From NCBI RefSeq assembly GCF_009914335.1, contig NZ_CP043925.1:1116001-1180000 (forward strand): a stretch of 64,000 nucleotides of DNA, written 5' to 3'. The stretch is from Proteus columbae (GTDB lineage Bacteria > Pseudomonadota > Gammaproteobacteria > Enterobacterales > Enterobacteriaceae). The notes under the pieces were generated by a model. The model did not search any database. It worked only from the letters and a program-made list of their open reading frames with translations, and had not been told where the DNA came from. The position numbers and the translations under genes were made by a program. This document shows positions 30,077 to 39,454 of this stretch, one piece after another (positions within the stretch are counted from its first letter, which is position 1; every line of letters starts with the position of its first letter).

Positions 30077-30571
30077 ATGCAATTAAACAAAGTGTTTAAA
30101 GGGTTGATGTTAGCATTACCACTCGTTGCTGTTGCAGCATGTAGCTCAAACAAAAACGACGATCAAACTGATACAAACAATGTACCAGTTGTTGAACAAG
30201 GTCCTACTGCTGAAGAATTAGCACGTCAGCAATTAGAACAACTGAAACAACAAAACATCGTTTACTTCGGTTTTGACAAATATGACATTAGCTCAGACTA
30301 CGCTAACCTGTTAGATGCACACGCAGCATTCCTGCGTTCAAATCCATCAGTACGTATCACTGTAGAAGGTCATGCTGACGAACGCGGTACTCCAGAATAC
30401 AACATCGCTCTGGGCGAACGTCGTGCAAACGCTGTGAAAATGTACCTGCAAGGTAAAGGCGTATCTGCTGATCAACTGTCAATCGTTTCTTACGGTAAAG
30501 AAAAACCAGCTGTACTGGGTCATGACGAAGCCGCTTATGCGAAAAACCGTCGTGCAGTACTGGATTACTAA
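30077..30571 (+). CDS. pal: Peptidoglycan-associated lipoprotein Pal
   Basis: Pal anchors the outer membrane to peptidoglycan. The signal peptide ends in the lipobox VAAC with Cys22 as the lipidated residue, the same position as in E. coli. The OmpA-like domain (about residues 60-164) shows YFGFDKYDI and [20 protein letters not shown], including the diaminopimelate-binding region. I chose ATG at 30077 because it gives a proper lipoprotein signal; an in-frame ATG at 30044 would add a charged, non-signal leader. Confidence 0.97.
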   Translation: MQLNKVFKGLMLALPLVAVAACSSNKNDDQTDTNNVPVVEQGPTAEELARQQLEQLKQQNIVYFGFDKYDISSDYANLLDAHAAFLRSNPSVRITVEGHADERGTPEYNIALGERRANAVKMYLQGKGVSADQLSIVSYGKEKPAVLGHDEAAYAKNRRAVLDY

Positions 30572-30580
30572 GAGAACGGC

Positions 30581-31348
30581 ATGAACAACAGTAACTTCAG
30601 ACCTTTCTTGATGAGTCTGTTGTTACTGGTTGGCGTAGCGGCTCCTGTAGCCGCTATTGCCCAAGCGCCAATCAGTAATATCGGTTCAGGTTCGACCGAT
30701 GAACGACTCGCCCAACTTGAGCGTTTTTCAAATGCTCACAGCCAGCTTTTGACCCAATTACAGCAACAACTCGCTGATTCTCAGCGTGATATTGATATGT
30801 TACGTGGTCAAATTCAGGAAAATCAATACCAGTTAAATCAAGTTGTTGAACGCCAACGTAACATCTATCAACAATTAGATAGCCTTGGTGGCGGAGCTTC
30901 AACATCAACAGAAGCCACTCAACCTGATAATACTGCTTCTTCAACACCTCCTGCGGCAACTAATTCAGGACAAGGTGATGAGAAGGCCGATTATAATGCA
31001 GCAATTGATATCGTATTGAATTCTAAAGATTACGATAAGGCAATTGTTGAATTAAACAACTTTATCAATAACTATCCGAAGTCTAGCTATCAATCAAATG
31101 CACAATTTTGGTTGGGTCAGATGTATTATCTAAAAGGTAATAAGGATCAGGCTGCAAGCACATTTGCTATTGTTGTTAAAAACTATCCAAAATCTCAAAA
31201 AGCAAGTGAAGCCTTTTATAAAATAGGTTTGATCATGCAAGAGAAAGGGCAAAAGGATAATGCTAAAGCTGTTTACCAACAAGTGATTAAGCAATATCCA
31301 AATAGCGCTGGCGCTAAATTAGCGCAAAAGCAGCTAGGAACACTCTAA
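30581..31348 (+). CDS. cpoB: Cell division coordinator CpoB (YbgF)
   Basis: The 255-aa periplasmic protein has a signal peptide ending near AIAQA, a coiled coil (about residues 40-95, with QLTQ/QQQL heptads and RGQIQENQYQLNQVVERQ), a low-complexity Ser/Thr/Ala linker, and C-terminal TPR repeats containing YNAAIDIVLNSKDYDKAI and FWLGQMYYLKGN. CpoB couples Tol-Pal with PBP1B during outer-membrane constriction in E. coli. It closes the tol-pal operon. Confidence 0.96.
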   Translation: MNNSNFRPFLMSLLLLVGVAAPVAAIAQAPISNIGSGSTDERLAQLERFSNAHSQLLTQLQQQLADSQRDIDMLRGQIQENQYQLNQVVERQRNIYQQLDSLGGGASTSTEATQPDNTASSTPPAATNSGQGDEKADYNAAIDIVLNSKDYDKAIVELNNFINNYPKSSYQSNAQFWLGQMYYLKGNKDQAASTFAIVVKNYPKSQKASEAFYKIGLIMQEKGQKDNAKAVYQQVIKQYPNSAGAKLAQKQLGTL

Positions 31349-31354
31349 TTATTG

Positions 31355-31387
31355 ACCCCGTAATGTAAAATGTTGCATTTTCGGGGT
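31355..31387 (+). terminator. Hairpin after cpoB
   Basis: Arms ACCCCG (31355-31360) and CGGGGT (31382-31387) enclose a second stem AAAATG/CATTTT. A TTTTTT run follows 10 nt later, so termination is possible but imperfect. Confidence 0.5.
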
Positions 31388-31502
31388 TAAATGATTGTTT
31401 TTTCAGCGGTTGAATGTTTTTTTGAAAAAAAACATTGCACAAAAACATTAAATCAGTATTATTACCCGCCGTTGCCACAGAGAATGTGGCGAGTTCGAAA
31501 AA

Positions 31503-31578
31503 GGGTCGTTAGCTCAGTCGGTAGAGCAGTTGACTTTTAATCAATTGGTCGGGCGTTCGAATCGCCCACGACCCACCA
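31503..31578 (+). tRNA. lysT: tRNA-Lys (anticodon UUU), copy 1
   Basis: The 76-nt cloverleaf with acceptor arms GGGTCGT/ACGACCC, D-arm AGCTCAGTCGGTAGAGC, anticodon loop CTTTTAA (UUU anticodon), T-arm GTTCGAATC, and an encoded CCA end is nearly identical to E. coli tRNA-Lys. It is located after cpoB, as is the lysT cluster in E. coli. Flanking GTTCGAAAA (31493-31501) and TTTTCGAAC (31579-31587) are complementary. Confidence 0.98.
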
Positions 31579-31609
31579 TTTTCGAACATCAATCCGTTTT
31601 TATTGAAAT

Positions 31610-31685
31610 GGGTCGTTAGCTCAGTCGGTAGAGCAGTTGACTTTTAATCAATTGGTCGGGCGTTCGAATCGCCCACGACCCACCA
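31610..31685 (+). tRNA. lysT: tRNA-Lys (anticodon UUU), copy 2
   Basis: This copy is identical over all 76 nt to the one at 31503-31578, 31 bp downstream of it, and includes CCA. Its leader ATTGAAA (31602-31608) is complementary to its trailer TTTCAAT (31686-31692). The two copies are probably one transcript. The E. coli locus also has valine tRNAs, which are absent here. Confidence 0.98.
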
Positions 31686-31853
31686 TTTCAATCCCTTCTC
31701 CGTATATCTATCATTCCCTAAACAGAACAGTAAGCAAACTCTTAGCTATTTTTCTATTTTTTGATAATGCAGTGCATTGTTTTATTAAACAATGAAGATA
31801 GTTTTCTCAAAATTGAAAAAACTACCTCGCTTTAATTAACAATCACATTGAAA

Positions 31854-32738
31854 TCAGTAATGACAAACAATCGATGATGTAATCTGGGTGTATTCATTTT
31901 CAGTCAAAAATTCATTGTCAATCAGCCAATTACTGACAAGTTCTTGCGTTTTTATCGCAGTATCAATTGGGTGATTTAGCTGTTTTGAAGCATCAAGAAA
32001 AAATGCCATCATCACAGAAAGAGCGGCGGCGGCTTCATAAGGGGTACTCATTGCAAGTGTACTCTCTAATGAACGTAATGAATAAAACTTAGGTAGCCAC
32101 TCTTTTAGGTTTTTTCCTTGATACCACACATCTTGTGTTGATGTTTGTAATGCAACTTGTTCAAGTAAGGCTATCAACCATTCACGCATATCATTCATGC
32201 GATAATTAGCAAACCAAAACTCATGGCGTAGAATGGCTACAGCGACTTGTGTGACTTCAAACCAGAATTCTTGAGCATTGCTGTAAGCTTCCTCTTTTGA
32301 AAGCACAGGAGGCGTTATAACGCTAATTTCAGGAAGTCCGTCACATAAACCTGTTTTATCAAGTAGGATTTGATATCCACGCTGGTAAACTGGACTGAGC
32401 CCTTCACTTTTCATGTTAAAAATACGTTCAGGCTCTGCCATCATGATATCCATTTTGCGACCTTGAGCTAAAACATGTAAATAAATAGGCCAAAGCTTAC
32501 CTTTAGGATCTTCACACTCTAATTGTAAGTTAACAAGGTCATCACCAAATTGTGATAACCAATGTCGGTTTTTTGCGAGTTCAGTCGCACCATAACCGAT
32601 AAGCTCTATATCAATATCAGAATAACTGTCTATCTTTTTATTGCGGCCTAATGATCCTGTTAGTACTACAGCTTCAATTCTAGGATCAAGGAGGGCAAAA
32701 GATAGTATGTGATCGATTAAACGTGTTGTTGGCTCCAT
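31854..32738 (-). CDS. Aminoglycoside 6-adenylyltransferase-like protein (ANT(6)/AadS family)
   Basis: The 294-aa protein has the nucleotidyltransferase motif GSLGRNKKIDSYSDIDIE (residues 28-45), with Asp41 and Asp43 as likely metal ligands. The remaining helical domain, with RHEFWFANYRMNDMREWLIALLE, fits the streptomycin adenylyltransferase family. Chromosomal members of this family do not always give resistance, so the substrate is uncertain. It lies alone on the minus strand, where E. coli has nadA between the tRNA-Lys genes and pnuC. Confidence 0.8.
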   Translation of the reverse strand: MEPTTRLIDHILSFALLDPRIEAVVLTGSLGRNKKIDSYSDIDIELIGYGATELAKNRHWLSQFGDDLVNLQLECEDPKGKLWPIYLHVLAQGRKMDIMMAEPERIFNMKSEGLSPVYQRGYQILLDKTGLCDGLPEISVITPPVLSKEEAYSNAQEFWFEVTQVAVAILRHEFWFANYRMNDMREWLIALLEQVALQTSTQDVWYQGKNLKEWLPKFYSLRSLESTLAMSTPYEAAAALSVMMAFFLDASKQLNHPIDTAIKTQELVSNWLIDNEFLTENEYTQITSSIVCHY

Positions 32739-32988
32739 ATTTCTCTCTAGTAAGTAAAACGTATAAAGTTATTTGCCGTTTTTATTGTTTAAAAAGTGAA
32801 TCAGAATAATTTGTTTAGTATATAAAACATTTATTTGTTATTTTTATTAACTAGCAACATAATATTTAGTATCAAAAACACAGTACTATTATAAATATGA
32901 ATTTATAATATATCTTTACTACTTTGCAAAGATGTCGCAATAACCCATATTTTCTTTGTTTTTTCTATGATTAAGTCGGGGTTGTAAA

Positions 32989-33717
32989 ATGGATGTCATG
33001 AGTTGGTTTAGTATCAATAATATTTTAGTCAATATTCCGTTAGGAGAGGGAGGATATCCGCTTTCATGGATTGAAGCTGTCGGTACTATTGCTGGACTAT
33101 TGTGTATTTGGCTTGCCAGTCAGGAAAAAATTATTAACTATTTATTTGGACTGATTAATGTCACCTTATTTGCCATTATATTTTTCCAAATTCAGCTGTA
33201 TGCAAGCTTATTACTTCAAATTTTCTTCTTCGCAGCCAATATTTATGGATGGTATGCATGGAGCAGAGTGAATGACTTTGAGCAAGCGGAGTTAAGAATA
33301 CGTTGGTTAAAATCAAGTCATCGTCTCTTTTTAATCGTTGTTTCAATAGCTGCCATTGCCGCTCTTACTTTCAATATTGATACTGTATTTGGCTATTTAG
33401 CCGTTGTTGCTGTTGATATATTAAATGTCTTTGGTGCAAATTTAGCTACGCCAGTTCTTGAACCTGACGCATACCCATTCTGGGACTCAGCAATGACAGT
33501 GCTTTCTATTGTCGCGATGATCTTAATGACACGGAAACTAGTTGAAAATTGGCTAGTTTGGTCTGTTATTAACGTGATTAGTATTGTTATATTCTACAAA
33601 CAAGGTGTTTATGCAATGTCTGTTGAATATATCATCTTACTTGCTATCGCGATTAATGGTTCTCGCTTGTGGATCAAAACAGCAAAACGCTCTAGCAGAA
33701 ATAATTATCTCTCCTAA
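32989..33717 (+). CDS. pnuC: Nicotinamide riboside transporter PnuC
   Basis: PnuC imports nicotinamide riboside by facilitated diffusion across the inner membrane. The 242-aa protein has seven predicted helices and closely follows E. coli PnuC: YPLSWIEAVGTIAGLLCIWL, FFFAANIYGWYAWSR, and the C-terminal WDSAMTVLSIVAMILMTRK. I chose ATG at 32989, which has a GGGG 7 nt upstream; a second ATG at 32998 is in frame. Import of preformed pyridine compounds would matter in an organism lacking de novo NAD synthesis. Confidence 0.96.
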   Translation: MDVMSWFSINNILVNIPLGEGGYPLSWIEAVGTIAGLLCIWLASQEKIINYLFGLINVTLFAIIFFQIQLYASLLLQIFFFAANIYGWYAWSRVNDFEQAELRIRWLKSSHRLFLIVVSIAAIAALTFNIDTVFGYLAVVAVDILNVFGANLATPVLEPDAYPFWDSAMTVLSIVAMILMTRKLVENWLVWSVINVISIVIFYKQGVYAMSVEYIILLAIAINGSRLWIKTAKRSSRNNYLS

Positions 33718-33723
33718 TAAAAA

Positions 33724-33756
33724 AGGCTGGTAGAGTTATCTTTCTCTCCAGCCTTA
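33724..33756. terminator. Hairpin after pnuC
   Basis: Arms AGGCTGG (33724-33730) and CCAGCCT (33748-33754), extended by AGAG/CTCT, follow the pnuC stop. The T-run is weak on the plus strand. Confidence 0.6.
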
Positions 33757-33960
33757 CTATTCATTGTTTTTATTCTTATTCTTAACGCAATTTTGAATCA
33801 TTATTTTGCTTAAGTGCGCTATTTCCCTTTATGTTGAAATTTTTAGAAAGGTGACTATAGGTGCTTTATATTGAAAGGGTGTTTACAGATAGAAAACGAA
33901 TGGTTAGATTGGAAAAGCAATAATAACATTGACTAGATAACATAGAGTGGATACACGGGA

Positions 33961-35019
33961 ATGAATTATCAAAATGATGACCTTAAAATAACACAAATTA
34001 ATGAACTCTTACCGCCAGTGGCTTTATTGGAAAAGTTTCCAGCGACTGATAATGCGGCTTTTACAGTTCGTCATGCCCGTGAAGCTATTCATCAAATCCT
34101 AGCTGGAAAAGATGATCGTCTATTAGTGGTAATTGGACCTTGTTCTATTCATGATCCGAAAGCTGCGCTGGAGTATGCACAACGTTTAAGTCTTATTAGA
34201 GAAGAGCTTAAAGACAACCTTGAAATTGTAATGCGTGTTTATTTTGAAAAACCACGCACAACTGTAGGTTGGAAAGGTTTAATTAACGATCCTCATATGG
34301 ATCATACTTTTGATATTAATGAAGGTTTACGCATTGCTCGTAATCTTTTATTAACGATTAATGATAGTGGCTTGCCAACGGCTGGCGAGTTCTTAGATAT
34401 GATAACGCCGCAATACGTTGCTGATTTAATGAGTTGGGGCGCAATTGGCGCTCGTACTACAGAATCACAAGTTCACCGTGAGCTTTCATCTGGCTTATCT
34501 TGCCCTGTTGGTTTTAAAAATGGTACAGATGGCACCATTAAAGTAGCGATTGATGCGATTAATGCTGCGGGATCGCCACACTGTTTTCTTTCTGTAACCA
34601 AATGGGGACATTCTGCCATTGTGCGCACAGCAGGTAATGCTGATTGCCATATTATTTTACGTGGTGGCAAAGAGCCGAATTACAGTGCTGAACATGTTGC
34701 CGCTGTAAAAGAAGGGCTTAAAAAAGCCGGTTTACCACAAAATGTAATGGTAGATTTCAGTCACGCAAATAGTTGCAAGAAATTTGAAAAACAAATGGAA
34801 GTTGGTGCTGATATTTGCCAACAAATTAGCGCGGGTGAAAAAGCATTAATTGGCGTTATGATCGAAAGTCATTTAGTGGAAGGTAGCCAATCATTAGAAA
34901 GCGGTGAGCCTTTAGTTTATGGCAAAAGCATCACTGATGCATGTATTGGTTGGGATGATACCGAAACGCTGTTACGCCAATTAGCAGATGCGGTTGTGGC
35001 TCGTCGTAATAAAGCGTAA
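33961..35019 (+). CDS. aroG: DAHP synthase, phenylalanine-sensitive type
   Basis: AroG condenses phosphoenolpyruvate and erythrose 4-phosphate to DAHP, the first step of aromatic amino acid synthesis. The 352-aa protein (350 in E. coli) has VIGPCSIHDPKAALEYA, FEKPRTTVGWKGLINDP, and VDFSHANSCK, with the metal and PEP ligands of class I type Ia enzymes. The assignment to the Phe-sensitive isozyme rests on similarity to E. coli AroG and on its position between pnuC and gpmA, where E. coli aroG also lies. Confidence 0.95.
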   Translation: MNYQNDDLKITQINELLPPVALLEKFPATDNAAFTVRHAREAIHQILAGKDDRLLVVIGPCSIHDPKAALEYAQRLSLIREELKDNLEIVMRVYFEKPRTTVGWKGLINDPHMDHTFDINEGLRIARNLLLTINDSGLPTAGEFLDMITPQYVADLMSWGAIGARTTESQVHRELSSGLSCPVGFKNGTDGTIKVAIDAINAAGSPHCFLSVTKWGHSAIVRTAGNADCHIILRGGKEPNYSAEHVAAVKEGLKKAGLPQNVMVDFSHANSCKKFEKQMEVGADICQQISAGEKALIGVMIESHLVEGSQSLESGEPLVYGKSITDACIGWDDTETLLRQLADAVVARRNKA

Positions 35020-35037
35020 TAATTAAATTTAGAGTAT

Positions 35038-35068
35038 AAAAAATGCCACTTTTACGTGGCATTTTTTT
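35038..35068. terminator. Bidirectional terminator between aroG and gpmA
   Basis: ATGCCAC (35043-35049) and GTGGCAT (35056-35062) form a stem with A-run on the left and T-run on the right, so it can stop transcription from both convergent genes. Confidence 0.92.
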
Positions 35069-35086
35069 ATGTAACTCAAAATAAAA

Positions 35087-35839
35087 TTATTTTGCTTTAC
35101 CTTGGTTAGCAACAGCGGCTGCTTTTGCTGCGATTTCGTCAGCATTACCTAAGTAGTAACGTTTGATTGGTTTCATGTTTTCATCAAACTCATAAACTAA
35201 AGGTACAGCAGTTGGGATATTCAGCTCAAGAATTTCATCTTCGCTCATGTTGTCTAGGTATTTAACCAGAGCACGCAGTGAGTTACCGTGAGCGGCGATG
35301 ATAACTTTCTCACCAGAAGCAACACGCGGTTTGATCACTTCTTCCCAGTATGGTGTTACACGGTCGATAGTCAATGCTAGGCTTTCAGTTAATGGCAGTT
35401 CTGCCGCAGTTAAAGATGCATAACGTGGATCTTTACCTGGGAAACGTTCATCATCTTTAGTTAATTCTGGTGGAGTGATCGAAAAACCACGACGCCATTG
35501 TTTAACTTGCTCATCACCGTATTTTTCAGCGGTTTCAGCTTTGTTTAAGCCTTGCAGAGCGCCGTAATGACGTTCGTTTAATTTCCAGCTTTTTTCAACT
35601 GGCAGCCATTGTTGATCAACTTGATCAAGAATGTTCCACAGGGTGTGAATTGCGCGTTTCAGAACAGAAGTATATGCATAGTCAAAAGCAAAACCTTCAG
35701 CTTTCAGCAGTTTACCTGCTTCTTGCGCTTCATTACGGCCTTTTTCGGACAGCTCAACGTCAGTCCAGCCTGTAAAACGGTTTTCTTTGTTCCATACACT
35801 TTCACCGTGTCGAACTAGCACAAGCTTAGTTACTGCCAT
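35087..35839 (-). CDS. gpmA: 2,3-bisphosphoglycerate-dependent phosphoglycerate mutase
   Basis: GpmA interconverts 3- and 2-phosphoglycerate in glycolysis. The 250-aa protein has the phosphohistidine His11 in [18 protein letters not shown], the second catalytic region [13 protein letters not shown], and [12 protein letters not shown]. It is convergent with aroG as in E. coli. The galETKM genes that follow gpmA in E. coli are not here. Confidence 0.97.
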   Translation of the reverse strand: MAVTKLVLVRHGESVWNKENRFTGWTDVELSEKGRNEAQEAGKLLKAEGFAFDYAYTSVLKRAIHTLWNILDQVDQQWLPVEKSWKLNERHYGALQGLNKAETAEKYGDEQVKQWRRGFSITPPELTKDDERFPGKDPRYASLTAAELPLTESLALTIDRVTPYWEEVIKPRVASGEKVIIAAHGNSLRALVKYLDNMSEDEILELNIPTAVPLVYEFDENMKPIKRYYLGNADEIAAKAAAVANQGKAK

Positions 35840-36228
35840 AGTTTAGACTCCTATAATTACTTTCTTAATATAAGTTTAAAATTAGCACTTCAATCATTAT
35901 ATGGATCATCGACAAGAACGCCAAACATAAGTGACAAAACAAGGGTGATTAAGTCAAAAATGTCGTTTGTTCGATGAATTATTGCACAGTTGTCACACCT
36001 TTTGCTTAATCGTTCAAGCTATTAATCTAGCGGGATCGGCGTAAAAAAACAAAATATCCGTTTTGTATAAAAAATAGACGAAATGGCGTCCATAAAAACG
36101 ACATATTTTTTATTTATTATTGTTCAAATAATATGCAAAAAATGTCGATTTAAATAAAAAATTCAGACGCTAAGTTTAGCGTTAATTTCCAAAATCATTG
36201 CCCTGATTATGACAGTAAAAATCCATAT
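35840..36228. other. Intergenic region between modF and gpmA
   Basis: A 389-bp AT-rich region with no credible gene. The gpmA promoter must be here. A palindrome ACGCTAA/TTAGCGT at 36168-36183, with a T-rich stretch beyond it on the minus strand, could be a weak modF terminator. Confidence 0.55.
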
Positions 36229-37695
36229 TTAACAAATTTCTTGCTGATAGCGATAAATTTCGCCGTCTTTAATAAAAGTCAATCGATGAGTAATACATAA
36301 TGGTGCGTCTTCTTGATGGTGACTCACAAATAAAAGCTGTGTATTACTATGGCTTATCATGATATCAATAAAACGCTGTACTAAGAGTCGATTCGTTGTG
36401 TCTAATCCTTGCAGTGGTTCATCTAGAATAAGCAAAGTAGGGTGCTTAACCAAGGCTCTAACAATTAACACTAAACGTTGTTGTCCCCAAGATAAGGAAT
36501 GAAATGGATTATTGGCATGGGCTGTTAAACCAATCAATGCTAACCATTCATCAGCGAGTTTAAGCTGTTTATCTGTAATAGCCTGATAAATACCAATTGA
36601 GTCATGAAAACCTGAAATAATGACATTTTTTACACTTGAAGAGACACGATAGCTTTGGTGTAAGGCATTACTGACATAACCAATATGGCGTTTAATTTCC
36701 CATACTGTTTCGCCACTTCCTCTTTTACGGCCAAATAATGTTAAGTCATTACTATAGCCTTGAGGGTGATCGCCAGTAATCAAACTTAATAATGTCGATT
36801 TTCCTGCGCCATTAGGACCTAAGATTTGCCAATGTTGTTGCGGTTTGACTTCCCATGTTAAATGATAAAGTACGGGTTTATCGTTATAACTCACTACACC
36901 ATTTTTTAAAATGATTGGAGAAAGTGTTGGAGATAATTGTGGGATTGCATCTGGCGAGTCTTGTTCAGGTAATGTGAAGCTTTTAAGTGTTTCACTGTGA
37001 GATAATTGTGCGATCACTGAATCAGATAAAATCGACTCCTTTTCACCTTTAGCCACTAATTCGCAATGAATAAGTAAACCTGCATGTTGAATAAAATCAG
37101 GAATATCATTAAAACGATTTAAAATGAGTACAATCGTCAGATTTTGTTGATGTAATAGTATGAGTAATTCATTTAGTGCACGACGAGAATCAATATCTAG
37201 ACCATCAAAAGGCTCATCTAAGATTAATAGATCAGGTTCATTCATTAACAGTTGAATAAGCAGTATTTTGCGAGATTCACCAGTAGAAAGGTATTTAAAA
37301 CGTCTTGATAATAAGTATTCAACACCAAACTGTTTTGCTAATAAAAGACACTTATCATTATCTTTTACCTGCATTTGGATAACTTGAGCAACCGTTAAAC
37401 CTGTGTCTTCTTCACCTTCACTGAGTAAATCGGTGTTATTACGACGCCACTCTTCTTCAATCATTTTTTGTAGTTTTTCAAAAGAGAGGCTAATTGGCCG
37501 AGTAAAGGTATTAATGAACTCACCTGATAGCAAGACACCTTCTTGACATAATGCGTTTGCTAATGCGCTTTTCCCACTTCCATTACTGCCTACAAATGCC
37601 CAACTATCACCTTCATTAATTGTTAAATCATTAATTTGCAAACAGAGTGCATCGCTTAATCGAAATTGTGTTTTTTTGAGTTGCAAGTATTTCAT
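36229..37695 (-). CDS. modF: Molybdate-related ABC ATPase ModF (PhrA)
   Basis: The 488-aa protein consists of two fused ABC ATPase domains without membrane segments. The first has Walker A GSNGSGKS, signature LSTGESRK and Walker B LLILDEPFDGLD; the second has GPNGAGKS, LSWGQQRL and LLILDEPLQGLD. This is the layout of E. coli ModF, whose role beyond its link to molybdenum is unclear. In E. coli it directly follows modE; here modE lies 7.7 kb away beyond a two-partner-secretion locus. Confidence 0.92.
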   Translation of the reverse strand: MKYLQLKKTQFRLSDALCLQINDLTINEGDSWAFVGSNGSGKSALANALCQEGVLLSGEFINTFTRPISLSFEKLQKMIEEEWRRNNTDLLSEGEEDTGLTVAQVIQMQVKDNDKCLLLAKQFGVEYLLSRRFKYLSTGESRKILLIQLLMNEPDLLILDEPFDGLDIDSRRALNELLILLHQQNLTIVLILNRFNDIPDFIQHAGLLIHCELVAKGEKESILSDSVIAQLSHSETLKSFTLPEQDSPDAIPQLSPTLSPIILKNGVVSYNDKPVLYHLTWEVKPQQHWQILGPNGAGKSTLLSLITGDHPQGYSNDLTLFGRKRGSGETVWEIKRHIGYVSNALHQSYRVSSSVKNVIISGFHDSIGIYQAITDKQLKLADEWLALIGLTAHANNPFHSLSWGQQRLVLIVRALVKHPTLLILDEPLQGLDTTNRLLVQRFIDIMISHSNTQLLFVSHHQEDAPLCITHRLTFIKDGEIYRYQQEIC

Positions 37696-37880
37696 TATTT
37701 TTATCCGTCGCTTTTTAGAGCAAGTAGAGTACTTACCAATATCGGGTTAACTAATAATTGTCAATATTTGCTGAATTATTCTTAGGTGAAAAAAAGCTTA
37801 AGTGCCTTTTAAAAAATGATAAGTATTTAGTCATAAAGTTTATGTAATTATATAAAAAATTACTCAAGGATGATTTTTAT

Positions 37881-39440
37881 ATGCATAAATTTAAAAATAA
37901 AAGGATTAAATTGTTATTATTTTTATTGCTAATATTAGTAAGTAAAATGAGTTTTCCCAATATTAATAATAATGGTGTTGATAAAAATAATTGTTTTTTG
38001 ATTAATGAAATAAAAATAGAAAATGCTGAGTTATTAAGTGGCAAAAAGCAGAATAAACTAACATCAAAATATCTATATCGATGTTTAACAGTAAATGACA
38101 TACAGAGTATCGTTAATATTATAACAAATGAATATATTAAAAAAGGTTATATCACTTCACAAGCATTTATTTATCATCAAGATCTCACTAATAGTAAACT
38201 TACAATTAAAGTGATAGAGGGAAAAATAAAAGATATTTTTATTGATGATGCTCCATCTCGATTAGTCAATATTATCTTTCCATCGTACAAAGAAAAAAGA
38301 TTTAATTTACGTGATTTAGAGCATGGGCTTGAACAGCTTAATCGATTAGCAACAGCACAATATACATTAGATATTAAACCTAGCGATAGTGTGGGATATT
38401 CTTCTATTTTTATTGTTCAAAACAATAAAAAATTGCCTTTTAAAAATCAATTAACCTTTGATAATTCAGGTACTAAAACAACAGGTAAAATTCTATTAGA
38501 CAATACCACAACAATAGATTCGTTATTTGGATTAGGCGAACAATGGAGTTTCTCACTGAGTACAAATACAGATTTATCTCGTTCGCACTATTCTCGCTCT
38601 TATTCTGCAAGTGTGAATATTCCTTATGGATACTGGTTTTATCAGTATCAATTATCTTATCGTCAATCCTCTTATCCTTTCCTCAGTCATAATGTTCAAC
38701 ACGCTTATAAAAATAAAAATAGAGATCAGCAATTTGATATTAGTCGTTTAGTCTATCGTGATAATAAGCAGCGAATAATATTAAAGAGTTCGCTGAAACA
38801 TAAAAAAGTAAGGACACAATTAGCACAACAAAAACTACGAATAAATAGCCCCACATTAACCTCTTTATCATTTAGCCCTCAATATAATTTAACACTCAAA
38901 CGAGGATATTTAACGATTAGTCCAATGGTAGAAGTGGGGCTTTCTTTTTTTGGCGCATCACCTGATTATATTGCTGAAAACTCACCTCGTAGTCATTACC
39001 GAAAATTAAGCATAAATTTAAGCTATCAATATTTATTTATTAATAAATTTTCCTACATTACATCATTTTATGGGCAATATACGCCAGATAATCTTTATAG
39101 TGTAGAGAAAGTAGCGATTGATGGAATAAAAGCAGTCCGTGGATATAAAGAAACAAACTTGAATGCAAATAGTGGTTTTTATTGGCGTAATGAAATAAAT
39201 ACACCAAAAATAAATTACTTTTTAGGTGATGTTAATTTTATTTTTGCGCTTGATTATGGTGTTGCTTATTCAGATAAATATGAAACAAATAAGAATAAAG
39301 TAATTGGAAGTGCAATAGGTGCTTCTCTTTATCATTCCATTTTCTTTTCTCAGATATTAATTAGTAAACCGTTAATTTACCCAGAATCACTAAAATCAGA
39401 TCACTGGTCTTTGTTTTGGTCTATTTCTTTGGCTATTTAA
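37881..39440 (+). CDS. TpsB outer-membrane transporter (ShlB/FhaC/HecB, CdiB-like)
   Basis: The 519-aa protein has a hydrophobic N-terminal signal, two POTRA domains (about residues 40-195; the second contains KKGYITSQAFIYHQDLTNSKL and VIEGKIKDIFID), and a C-terminal 16-strand beta-barrel. Conserved motif 3 appears as VRGYKETNLNANSGFYWRNE. Such proteins secrete and assemble the large TpsA protein encoded next; the short spacing to tpsA supports this. Base composition is lower in GC than in the flanking housekeeping genes, and Lys and Asn codons are frequent. Confidence 0.92.
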   Translation: MHKFKNKRIKLLLFLLLILVSKMSFPNINNNGVDKNNCFLINEIKIENAELLSGKKQNKLTSKYLYRCLTVNDIQSIVNIITNEYIKKGYITSQAFIYHQDLTNSKLTIKVIEGKIKDIFIDDAPSRLVNIIFPSYKEKRFNLRDLEHGLEQLNRLATAQYTLDIKPSDSVGYSSIFIVQNNKKLPFKNQLTFDNSGTKTTGKILLDNTTTIDSLFGLGEQWSFSLSTNTDLSRSHYSRSYSASVNIPYGYWFYQYQLSYRQSSYPFLSHNVQHAYKNKNRDQQFDISRLVYRDNKQRIILKSSLKHKKVRTQLAQQKLRINSPTLTSLSFSPQYNLTLKRGYLTISPMVEVGLSFFGASPDYIAENSPRSHYRKLSINLSYQYLFINKFSYITSFYGQYTPDNLYSVEKVAIDGIKAVRGYKETNLNANSGFYWRNEINTPKINYFLGDVNFIFALDYGVAYSDKYETNKNKVIGSAIGASLYHSIFFSQILISKPLIYPESLKSDHWSLFWSISLAI

Positions 39441-39454
39441 AATTTGGAGTTTTT

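Noticed and set aside
33869..33894. Possible TyrR box before aroG (TTGAAA-GGGTG-TTTACA)
   Set aside because: The spacer is 5 rather than 6 bp and the left half-site is weak; not reported as a site.
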